The position numbers and the translations under genes were made by a program. A stretch of DNA of 5,792 nt from Myxococcales bacterium (GTDB lineage Bacteria > Myxococcota_A > Polyangia > Fen-1088): positions 1 through 5,792 of the forward strand of contig PMZX01000458.1 of the NCBI GenBank assembly GCA_003170035.1, written 5' to 3'. Below, piece by piece: positions 1 through 5,792 of this stretch (position 1 is its first letter; each line of letters opens with the position of its first letter). The notes beneath the pieces are model-generated. The model was not told where the DNA came from. It did no database searches and saw only the letters and a program-made list of their open reading frames with translations.

Positions 1-238
1 CGTCGGCCTCCTGAATGCCATTTCCAAACAGATCTAGAAAAGTCGAACAGTTACCAGCCGCAATCGTTCCGTAGCTGGCCTTGGGCCGGCAGATTCGTCA
101 GCAAGATCGACAACTTGGCTGCGGAACGATTGCCCGCTGGACCCACTTTTTTGAGGGTGAGCGGGTGACCCATGCGATCGCGAAAACAAAGGTGATGATG
201 CCGAAAGAATGATCCTCGAAGCCCTGGGCGCTGGCGAG
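1..238. other. Non-coding left flank
   Basis: No credible gene is seen. The open frames here are short, lack ribosome-binding sites and show no recognisable domain; one frame simply reads through the left terminal repeat. The stretch holds the inverted repeat at 54-140 and a tandem GGGTGA doublet near 155-168. It is the outer flank of the insertion sequence. Confidence 0.6.
54..140 (+). repeat. Long imperfect inverted repeat followed by a T-tract
   Basis: Positions 60-71 (GCAATCGTTCCG) are the exact reverse complement of 122-133. The pairing continues inward through a possible G-U pair (72/121) and AGC/GCT (73-75 with 118-120). It continues outward, past a 1x2 internal bulge, through CCAGC/GCTGG (54-58 with 136-140). 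The total is about 21 paired positions around a 42-nt loop, which itself contains GGCC-TTG-GGCC (77-87). T6 follows at 147-152. It could be a terminator for a plus-strand gene left of the window or a small non-autonomous element. It carries no recognised RNA family signature. Confidence 0.4.
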
Positions 239-267
239 CCCTTGCTGTCCGGAAATCCATCGCCGAG
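239..267 (+). repeat. Left terminal inverted repeat of the insertion sequence
   Basis: This 29-bp sequence matches the reverse complement of 1430-1458 at 27 positions; the mismatches are at 251 (G versus A) and 256 (T versus G). It begins CCCTTGCTGTCC and ends CCATCGCCGAG. Similarity stops abruptly outside position 239. The transposase stop codon begins 3 bp further in. Confidence 0.88.
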
Positions 268-269
268 TC

Positions 270-1388
270 TCATGCGGCCTCCCGATGGTAGTAGTTCAGC
301 AGTCCGCCGAGGCGCGACCGACAGGCGACCTTGCCATCTGCCCCGTTGTCATTCGTCGGACCGACGTTCCTGATGAGCTGGCCACCAATGCCCTGGTGGA
401 ACCGCTCGGTCATATAGTGCTCCACGAATTCCTTGATCAAGTGCCGCAGATGGCGCTCGCCGAAGATGACAAAGCTATTCAAACACTCGTACTTGATCGT
501 CTTGACGAATCTTTCGGCGTAGGGATTGCAGTTCGGACTTTGCGCCGGGATCGCCACGCTCTTCACGCCCCCCGCTTCAAGAATCGTTATGAACACCTCC
601 GTGAACAACGGATCCCGATCGTGGATGAGGTACTTCGCTCCTCGCAGAAAGCCATCCACCGGGTCCACCAGGTTCCGAGCCAACTGCTTCATCCACGCCT
701 CGTCGGGATCCACCTTTATCCCGGCGATCTCGACCGCGCGGCTCTTGAGTTCGATGACGAAAAATACCATGTAGCGGACCGTGCCGAATGGGCACAGGGC
801 TTCCACGCTGAAGAAATCACACGCATACAGCGTGTCCCAGTACATATTCAGGAACTGCTTCCACGTTCGCTTCTTCTCCCGCTCAGGCGCCGGCTCGATT
901 CCTTCCTCCGCCAAGATGTCTGCCACCGTCGTCCGTCCGATCTCGATCTTCAATCCCGTGCGAAGCGCATCGCGGATCTTCGTGTAGCCCCAGTTCAGGT
1001 TTTCAAGCGCCATCTTGACCACGAGCTTCCGTATGTCCCGCGCCTTGCGTGGCCGCCCCGTCTTGCGTTGGGAGCTGTCGTACTTCCGCGCCGCCAATCC
1101 TCGAGACCAGGTCAAGATCGTTCCTGGCTTGATGATCTGGCAGCACTCCCGTCGCTCTTTTGGGGTCAGCTCTATGCCCGCAAGCGCCAGACGACGACGC
1201 TGATCCGGGGTGAAAGAGATGCGGTCTTTGCCCGTGGCGGCGCGGAGGATCTCCTTGAGAACCCGAACTTCCTCCAGCGCGTAGTCGAGCTTCCGCTGCA
1301 GCCTCTCGTTGATCGCAGAAGCGATCATCGCGATGAGAAACTGAAGCGTGAGCGGAAGCATTGGTCGCCACGCTGGCCGTTTATGCAT
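270..1388 (-). CDS. Integrase-core (rve) DDE transposase
   Basis: It should catalyse excision and strand transfer of the surrounding insertion sequence. Seen in the 372-residue protein: a hydrophobic N-terminus and a heptad-like helix (about 30-50), a GRPRKARDIRKLVV segment followed by a helix-turn-helix-like region (about 111-165), then the RNase H-fold core. The likely catalytic triad is Asp191 (YACDFFSVE), Asp257 (LIHDRDPLF) and Glu292 (NPYAERFVK), with 34 residues between the last two. The C-terminus CRSRLGGLLNYYHREAA matches my recollection of this transposase group, so the protein looks full length and intact. ATG at 1388 gives the longest form. The ATG at 1361 (Met10, MLPLTLQFL) is an attractive alternative, because relatives usually begin there; neither has a clear ribosome-binding site. 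The family resembles IS3/IS481-type integrases, but it is made from one uninterrupted frame with no sign of frameshifting. Confidence 0.9.
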   Translation of the reverse strand: MHKRPAWRPMLPLTLQFLIAMIASAINERLQRKLDYALEEVRVLKEILRAATGKDRISFTPDQRRRLALAGIELTPKERRECCQIIKPGTILTWSRGLAARKYDSSQRKTGRPRKARDIRKLVVKMALENLNWGYTKIRDALRTGLKIEIGRTTVADILAEEGIEPAPEREKKRTWKQFLNMYWDTLYACDFFSVEALCPFGTVRYMVFFVIELKSRAVEIAGIKVDPDEAWMKQLARNLVDPVDGFLRGAKYLIHDRDPLFTEVFITILEAGGVKSVAIPAQSPNCNPYAERFVKTIKYECLNSFVIFGERHLRHLIKEFVEHYMTERFHQGIGGQLIRNVGPTNDNGADGKVACRSRLGGLLNYYHREAA

Positions 1389-1429
1389 CCAGATTCAAGC
1401 TGCGAATCTCCGAGAATTTGTGGGAGAAT

Positions 1430-1458
1430 CTCGGCGATGGCTTTCTGGACAGCAAGGG
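1430..1458 (-). repeat. Right terminal inverted repeat of the insertion sequence
   Basis: This is the partner of 239-267, lying upstream of the transposase start. Between it and the start codon (1389-1429) there are two small inverted repeats, AGATTC/GAATCT (1391-1396 with 1404-1409) and CCGAGA/TCTCGG (1410-1415 with 1429-1434). They could fold in the transposase leader. A promoter could overlap the repeat (TTGCTG as a -35), but no convincing -10 is seen. Confidence 0.88.
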
Positions 1459-1476
1459 GTGGTGGGGATCGGAAAA

Positions 1477-1514
1477 AGACCGACATAGACGTGTCCCCTG
1501 TCCTGCGTCGGTCT
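1477..1514 (-). terminator. Terminator-like hairpin downstream of the NACHT-WD40 gene
   Basis: Read on the minus strand, AGACCGAC and GTCGGTCT form a perfect 8-bp stem around a 22-nt loop. The final T of the stem runs into a T5 tract (complement of 1473-1477). It lies about 290 bp past the stop codon of the large gene and just outside the right end of the insertion sequence, so it could end transcription of the NLR gene before it enters the transposase. The loop is long for an intrinsic terminator. It also carries a GGGGACACGTCTA-type sequence, which may instead be a remnant of another mobile element. Confidence 0.4.
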
Positions 1515-1720
1515 CCGTGCTCAAAGATTCGACCGGATCAGCAGGTCAATCCCCTACAGATCCGAGAATGGACTGTGCGCCAGAGAGTAGCTCGCTCGTC
1601 GCGTCGTCTACCGCTCCCATCAGGCACAGCCTCGGTCCACGCTCTTCCAGCCAATCATTCGGGCTCCCCGTCCCACACGATCATCATCCCAGCTTGCGGC
1701 TTCCGGTCCCGCCGTCGCCG

Positions 1721-1800
1721 ATGCTTGCAGCCCGATTCGGGGTGTCGACCTATGTCGTGCGTCACTGCGTTGAGGACGGGCGCCTGATTCCCAAAGAGCG
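1721..1800 (+). pseudogene. Possible remnant of a helix-turn-helix coding sequence
   Basis: The plus-strand frame from ATG 1721 reads MLAARFGVSTYVVRHCVEDG and then RLIPKERS, which has the 'A-x-x-F/L-GVS-x-x-VVR-x-x-x-x-x-GRLIP' look of a MerR- or excisionase-like helix-turn-helix. The frame then runs antisense into the end of the NLR gene and turns into low-complexity Pro/Arg/Gly sequence. Upstream in the same frame there is no domain. It could be a decayed fragment of a recombinase or transposase-associated gene, or chance. It is too short to decide. Confidence 0.22.
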
Positions 1801-1805
1801 CTCCG

Positions 1806-4046
1806 TCACGGACCACCAGTCTTCGGCCATGCAACGGCCACGGCCGCGGGGGCCACGCGGCCCGCGGGCACGGGTTTGAGCAGGTAGCGCGGCCTGCCCC
1901 CGGTGCCCGCCACGAGGATGTCGGTTCTGATATCGAGCGACCACACGGTTCTACCGGCTTCGAACGTGCCGACGCAGCGACCGCTATCAGTGTCCCACAC
2001 CTTCACCAGGTGCTTCGAGCAACTTGAGATTGCGAGGTGTCCGCCGGGGAGAACGGCCACATGTCTGACGTCACCCGAGTGGCCCTCGAATGTGTGCAGG
2101 CACGTGCTCGTCTGCAGGTCCCACAGTTTCAGCGTCTTGTGGTTCGTGAAGCGATCGTCGGAATACGAGTATTCCCGGCCGTCAGAATACGAGAGGGTGA
2201 TGGCCCGGCTGCCATCGGGCAGTTGCCTCACGCCGCCACCCGCGCCATGGGGGATCAAGAATTCACCAGAATAGGAGATGGCCCGACGGCCGTCTGGGAA
2301 GAGAGCCACGTCGGCTGTCATGCCTGGGGGCACCGTATTGAGGCTACGCAGGCACTCTTCCGAATCCAGATCCCAGATCTTCGGGCTGCCGTGCCAGGAG
2401 ATGGCCCGGCGGCCGTCAGGGAACACAGCACCGACGGGGGTATCGCGAAGGTCGCCTCCGAATGTGCGTAGGCATTGCCCGGTTCGCATGTCCACGAGCT
2501 CCAGTGCTCCTTGACGAGTCCTGTCGCCGCGAGCACGCAAGAGGGCGCGAGAGCCGTCGGGCGGCAGGGCGAGAAGCCTGCTCGACTTCTCAAGGGTGCG
2601 CACACACTGCCCAGTCTGCACGTTCCACAGCTTGCGGGTTTCGTCACCACTCTCCGAGATTGCCAGGTTGCCGTCGAGCAGGAGCTGTAGCGAATGCACA
2701 TACTTCGTATGCCCCTCGAAGGTGCGCAGGCATTGTCCAGTCTGCAGGTCCCACAGCCTCAACGTGTTGTCATCCGCGGAAACATCGCCGGCGGCCGAGA
2801 TAGCCCGGTGGCCATCTGGCAACACAGCCACGTCGTTCACTTCGCTCAGGTGGCCCTCGAAGGTGCGCAGGCATTGCCCAGTCTGCAGATCCCATAGCTT
2901 CAGAGCCCTATCATGGCTGCCCGAGATGGCTCTGCGGCCGTCGGGCAGGAGAGCCACGGGGGTGATCCATTCCACGTGGCTGTCGAATGTGCGCTGGCAC
3001 TGCCCAGTCCGCAGGCTCCAAAGCCTCAGCGTCCCGTCATCTTCTCGCGACAAGGCCAGGAGGCGGTCGGGTGACAGCGCCATCCACGTCATGCCCTTGC
3101 AGTTGTCAGGAGTGCTCCGGGATCCTTGTGACTCCAGATCCCACAGCTTCAGTGTGTTTTCGTCCTCCCAGCTCCAGCCCGCACCTGACAACGCCCGGCG
3201 GCCGTCTGGCAACACCGCCACGGCCCTCACCTCGCCTGTGTGGCCCTCGAAGGTGCGCAGGCATCGCCCGGTCTCGATGTCCCACAGCCTCAGAGTGTTC
3301 TCACTGGTGCCGCCGTCGTCAGCGCCGGAGATCATTCGGTGGCCGTCTGGGAGCAGAGCTATGGCCTTCACTTCGCTTGTATGGCCTTCGAAGGTGCGCA
3401 AGCATTGCCCGGTCTGTAGATCCCACAGTTTCAGGATGCTCGTATGGGGAACGTAGTCCACGCCCCCTGAGATGGCCCGACGGCCGTCCGGCAAGACGAC
3501 CACGGCGTTCACGTTGCTCAGGTGACCCTCGAAGGTGCGCAGACACTGTCCGTTTTGCAGGTCCCACACTCTGAGCCCATCCAAAGGACTGGCCGAGATG
3601 GCCCGGAGACCATCGGGTGAGAGAGCTATTGCCTTCACGCTTCGCATTCTCCCCTCGAGCGTTCGCAGGCACGCGCCCGTCTCTAGATCCCACAGCCGCA
3701 CAGAACCGGCCCCGTCACCCGTGATGGCCTGGTGGCCATGGGGGAAGACGGCCACGGCGAACACTGCTCCTCTGTGTCCCGGGAAGGTTCGCAGGCACTT
3801 CCCGGTCGACAGATCCCACAACTTTAGCCCATAGAGTCCCCCAGAGACGGCACGATGACCGTCGGGTAGGGTAGCCACGGCGAATACGCCTCCTTCGTGC
3901 CCCTCGAGAGTGGCCAGGCACTCCCCGGTCTCGATGTCCCACAGCTTCGCGGTTCCGTCGTCGCTCCCCGAGATGGCCCGTCGACCGTCGGGCATTACGG
4001 CCACAGCGTTTACCTTCTTGGTGTGCCCCTCGAATGTGCGCAGGCA
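1806..4046 (-). repeat. WD40 repeat array, 16 units of about 42 or 47 codons
   Basis: The units start at residues 571, 613, 654, 696, 738, 785, 832, 879, 920, 962, 1009, 1051, 1095, 1135, 1219 and 1261. Most are 40-44 residues. Units 5, 6, 7 and 10 are 47 residues, with extra residues before the last strand. Unit 14 is 84 residues and holds two 'PDG-RAI' strands but one WD. Unit 8 is degenerate: it lacks the leading Cys and the GH. Unit 12 lacks GH and WD, and unit 16 lacks GH and WD. Sixteen or seventeen units would fit two propellers of seven or eight blades. At DNA level the repeat is easy to see on the plus strand: the 20-mer ctcgaaggtgcgcaggcatt occurs at 2715 and again at 2856, exactly 141 bp apart. 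Confidence 0.93.
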
Positions 4047-5792
4047 GGCTCTGCGCGGAATTTCTCGCGGTCTTCGGAGAGGGCGCAGCCAGGGTATCTC
4101 GCTTCCGATTGACTCTAGCCAGGACTCGGCGCCCTGGGTAACTGGGCTCGCGTCCGCGTGCGCGACCGCAAGCTGGAGGAGGTAGGTTTCGGAGCGCAGA
4201 TCCGGAACATCTCGCCGCAGAAGATGTGCCGTCTCCGCGTGAAACGTCTCCCAGACGGATAGGCGCTTGCGCACCCCATGTGAAAGCCCAACTGCCGCAT
4301 CTGTCAACATGAAGTCCGCGGTAACGCCCAGGACGTCCTCGCGTCCCAGCCTCCGCAGCCTCTCGTAGTGATACCCAAATTCCGTCATCACCTCCGCCGC
4401 CTCCTCCGCCCGCCCCGCCGCTACCAAGTGCCCCGGCCCGTGTCGGAGCGCGTACGCGCTCGCCTGCGCCACGTCGCCTTTCAGTTCCTTGGCCACAGCT
4501 TCGGCCAAGCTCTTCTCGCCATGCTCGCCGTCGATGACGTACGGCCCGGCGACCGGCAGCCGCGTGTTCTCGTCGATGGCGGTCAGCCAGTCGCGCACTG
4601 ACTTGTGGAAGGGCGCCACCGTGTCGCCGCCGCCGCCTTCGCTGTCGGACCGACGCAGATTGAGCAGGGAGCCCAGGCGCATCAGGCGCTCGCGGACCTC
4701 GAAACCGCTTGTCCCGAGGGCGCGCGCTAGCAAGGCGATGGGGACCGGTGCGCGGCCAGCGCAGGCGATCTCCAGCAGGGGGCGCAATTCGCCGCGGTAG
4801 CGATCCACGTCGGGGAGCTGGCGGGAGAAGAAGCGGTGGTAGTGGCCGTAGAGGCCGGCAGGGAGATCGTAGGGATGATCCAAGGTCAGGTGGCCGGCAT
4901 CGATCTCGTCGAACAGGACGCGCGCGTAGAGGAAGACGCCCTCGCTCTTGTCCAGGATCGTCCGCAGCAGCGCGGGTGTGGCGGTCATTCTGCGCGCCTC
5001 GATCTCGCGCTTCAGGAAGTGCTCCAGGTCGTCGAGGTTCTCGGCCCGCTGCGCGTCGAGGGTATACGGGTGCAGGTGGCCGAGGGTTGATACCACTTCC
5101 AGCTCGGGCCGACTGGTGATCACCACGCGCAGCCAGGACGGCGTCTTGCTCCAGTGGTCGCGAATCAGCTCGGCGATGGCGTTGTGGCCGCTGCTCGTTG
5201 CCTCGTCGAGGGCGTCGATGACCACCAGGCGCGGACCGTCCGGCGCGGGAAAGTCGCGGCCGAGCGGCTCGACGATCAGGTTGTCGAACAGGGTGCCGGC
5301 GTTCTTGGCGATGTCTTTCTCCAGATCCTTTTCGCCCAGGCGCCGGGCGTACTCGGGCAGGTGTTGTGCCATCTGATAGGCGATGGACAGCACTGCGGCC
5401 GCTGGGTCGCCCTTGTCACTGTGCCCGTGGGTGCAGAAGTGGTAGCCGATGACCTCGGGGCGATAGTGGCACAGGTGGGTGGCCACCGCGGTCTTGCCGA
5501 TGCCCGGACCGCCCATCAACCAGAACACGCGCGAGCTCGACTTGCGGTCGAGCCACTCGTCCAGCTCGCGCAGCAGCCAGACGCGGCCGGTGAAGCTGGC
5601 GATGTGGCGGCTCATCTCGGCGTCGAACGATAGCGGCCGCAAGAGCCGCGCCAGTCGCGCCTGCCCGCCCTCGAAGTCGAGGTCGTCTTCCTCGACGGCC
5701 TTGGCCAGGCGTTCGAGCCGCACCTTGTACTGCTCCTCGTGCTCGGCGATGGGCACGGTGTCGCGCAGGTCCAGGTACTGGATGCGGCAGAT
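1806..5792 (-). CDS. NACHT NTPase with C-terminal WD40 repeats (bacterial NLR-like STAND protein), 5' end outside window
   Basis: Probable signal-transducing STAND ATPase of the cytoplasm, in which WD40 propellers sense and the NACHT module switches. Numbering starts at a GTG at 5756, but the frame is open to the window edge (12 more codons, reading ICRIQYLDLRDT), so the true start is upstream. Seen: Walker A GGPGIGKT (82-89), Walker B LVVIDALDEA (177-186), sensor RVVITSRPE (210-218), and a winged-helix motif HKSVRDWL (384-391). A helical linker covers about 400-570. Sixteen WD40 units run from 571 to the end, most starting CLRTFEGH and ending LWDLQTGQ. The last unit lacks WD and resembles a closing blade, so the C-terminus (TGA at 1808-1806) looks natural, with a tail of about 16 residues. 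No frameshift is seen. The effector domain is not in the window; the residues before NACHT resemble the end of a TIR domain. Roles in phage defence or regulated cell death are known for bacterial NACHT proteins, but its ligand and role are unknown. Confidence 0.93.
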   Translation of the reverse strand: MCRIQYLDLRDTVPIAEHEEQYKVRLERLAKAVEEDDLDFEGGQARLARLLRPLSFDAEMSRHIASFTGRVWLLRELDEWLDRKSSSRVFWLMGGPGIGKTAVATHLCHYRPEVIGYHFCTHGHSDKGDPAAAVLSIAYQMAQHLPEYARRLGEKDLEKDIAKNAGTLFDNLIVEPLGRDFPAPDGPRLVVIDALDEATSSGHNAIAELIRDHWSKTPSWLRVVITSRPELEVVSTLGHLHPYTLDAQRAENLDDLEHFLKREIEARRMTATPALLRTILDKSEGVFLYARVLFDEIDAGHLTLDHPYDLPAGLYGHYHRFFSRQLPDVDRYRGELRPLLEIACAGRAPVPIALLARALGTSGFEVRERLMRLGSLLNLRRSDSEGGGGDTVAPFHKSVRDWLTAIDENTRLPVAGPYVIDGEHGEKSLAEAVAKELKGDVAQASAYALRHGPGHLVAAGRAEEAAEVMTEFGYHYERLRRLGREDVLGVTADFMLTDAAVGLSHGVRKRLSVWETFHAETAHLLRRDVPDLRSETYLLQLAVAHADASPVTQGAESWLESIGSEIPWLRPLRRPREIPRRACLRTFEGHTKKVNAVAVMPDGRRAISGSDDGTAKLWDIETGECLATLEGHEGGVFAVATLPDGHRAVSGGLYGLKLWDLSTGKCLRTFPGHRGAVFAVAVFPHGHQAITGDGAGSVRLWDLETGACLRTLEGRMRSVKAIALSPDGLRAISASPLDGLRVWDLQNGQCLRTFEGHLSNVNAVVVLPDGRRAISGGVDYVPHTSILKLWDLQTGQCLRTFEGHTSEVKAIALLPDGHRMISGADDGGTSENTLRLWDIETGRCLRTFEGHTGEVRAVAVLPDGRRALSGAGWSWEDENTLKLWDLESQGSRSTPDNCKGMTWMALSPDRLLALSREDDGTLRLWSLRTGQCQRTFDSHVEWITPVALLPDGRRAISGSHDRALKLWDLQTGQCLRTFEGHLSEVNDVAVLPDGHRAISAAGDVSADDNTLRLWDLQTGQCLRTFEGHTKYVHSLQLLLDGNLAISESGDETRKLWNVQTGQCVRTLEKSSRLLALPPDGSRALLRARGDRTRQGALELVDMRTGQCLRTFGGDLRDTPVGAVFPDGRRAISWHGSPKIWDLDSEECLRSLNTVPPGMTADVALFPDGRRAISYSGEFLIPHGAGGGVRQLPDGSRAITLSYSDGREYSYSDDRFTNHKTLKLWDLQTSTCLHTFEGHSGDVRHVAVLPGGHLAISSCSKHLVKVWDTDSGRCVGTFEAGRTVWSLDIRTDILVAGTGGRPRYLLKPVPAGRVAPAAVAVAWPKTGGP
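4996..5582 (-). other. NACHT NTPase domain within the large protein
   Basis: This is the nucleotide-binding core, roughly residues 59-254. It opens with a 'GR-W-LRELD-WL' lead-in typical of STAND ATPases (58-70), followed by the P-loop with Lys88 and Thr89. A segment with HFCTHGHSDKGDP and SIAYQMAQHLPEY follows, as in many NACHT-WD40 proteins. The Walker B strand has Asp181 followed by Asp184-Glu185, the extended acidic pattern of NACHT rather than NB-ARC. The sensor strand ends in TSRPE. All catalytic signatures are intact, so ATP binding and hydrolysis are expected. The domain limits are estimated by eye. Confidence 0.9.

Larger units (their letters stand above)
239..1458 (-). mobile_element. 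Complete insertion sequence with terminal inverted repeats and a single DDE transposase
   Basis: A 1,220-bp unit is bounded by near-identical inverted repeats (239-267 and 1430-1458), both reading CCCTTGCTGTCC inward from the outer end and sharing CCATCGCCGAG at the inner end. The single transposase gene almost fills it; its stop codon sits 3 bp inside the left repeat. No target-site duplication is visible: the outer flanks read GGCGAG on the left and GTGGTG on the right. The ends may lie a few bases further in, at a TG..CA or TGT..ACA boundary (243/1454 or 246/1451), but those choices also give no direct repeat. The transposase belongs to the rve integrase-core group; a formal IS family is not assigned. 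Confidence 0.85.
1459..1805. other. Intergenic gap between the insertion sequence and the NLR gene
   Basis: This 347-bp stretch has no convincing gene on either strand. It contains the terminator-like hairpin at 1477-1514 and, near the right end, a short plus-strand frame with a helix-turn-helix look (1721-1800). The rest shows nothing recognisable. Its sequence does not resemble the flank on the other side of the insertion sequence. Confidence 0.6.

Noticed and set aside
174..181. GCGATCGC octamer, the cyanobacterial HIP1 motif
   Set aside because: Only one copy was noticed, which is not the high density seen in HIP1-rich cyanobacterial genomes, so it says nothing about taxon.
51..273. Minus-strand small frames in the left flank
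   Set aside because: They run through the left terminal repeat, lack ribosome-binding sites and show no recognisable protein.
285..1787. A 500-codon plus-strand open frame
   Set aside because: It runs antisense through the whole transposase, past the insertion-sequence end and into the gap. Its product is Arg/Pro/His-rich with no domain. It is the usual shadow of a GC-rich gene.
1838..1872. GC-rich inverted repeat near the 3' end of the NLR gene
   Set aside because: It lies inside the coding sequence, the arms need a bulge, and no T-tract follows; it is explained by Ala/Pro/Gly codons.
2596..3456. Plus-strand frame of 286 codons with a repetitive Cys/Arg/Ser pattern
   Set aside because: It lies antisense to the WD40 array; the periodicity is the echo of the repeat units and there is no start signal.
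1977..4046. Regular repeats that could suggest a CRISPR array or tandem satellite
   Set aside because: The period is 120-141 bp in whole codons and translates to WD40 blades in one uninterrupted frame.
5754..5756. GTG at 5756 as the true start of the large gene
   Set aside because: The frame is open upstream to the window edge with TIR-like residues, and no ribosome-binding site is seen before the GTG.

Overview
The window holds two genes, both on the minus strand, plus two intergenic stretches with little coding content. The DNA is GC-rich. A giant NACHT-WD40 protein next to an integrase-core insertion sequence suits large-genome bacteria such as Planctomycetota, Myxococcota, Acidobacteriota or related metagenomic lineages. 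Nothing in the window fixes the taxon.

Layout from left to right. Positions 1-238 are non-coding flank with a long imperfect hairpin (54-140) followed by T6. Positions 239-1458 form a complete insertion sequence of 1,220 bp: 29-bp terminal inverted repeats (27/29 identical) enclose one intact DDE transposase of 372 codons. Positions 1459-1805 are an intergenic gap with a hairpin plus T-tract that reads as a terminator for leftward transcription, and a faint helix-turn-helix-like remnant on the plus strand. From 1806 to the right edge runs a single very large reading frame. Its 5' end lies outside the window, because the frame stays open upstream of the first possible start.

The large gene encodes a bacterial NLR-like (STAND) protein: an unseen N-terminal region, a NACHT NTPase with clear Walker A, Walker B and sensor motifs, a helical linker, then 16 WD40 units, one of them double length, closing at a natural C-terminus. 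The last residues before the NACHT domain look like the end of a TIR domain, so a TIR-NACHT-WD40 architecture is the best guess for the full protein. The expected logic is that the WD40 propellers sense a ligand, the NACHT domain oligomerises, and the N-terminal effector fires. This is family inference, not shown here. The WD40 units are unusually alike and vary mainly at a few sites, a pattern that resembles fungal NLRs with fast-evolving WD40 sensors. This is the most interesting feature of the window.

The insertion sequence lies downstream of the NLR gene in the same orientation and does not interrupt it. The two genes are probably unrelated in function; the mobile element marks the locus as accessory or rearranged DNA.
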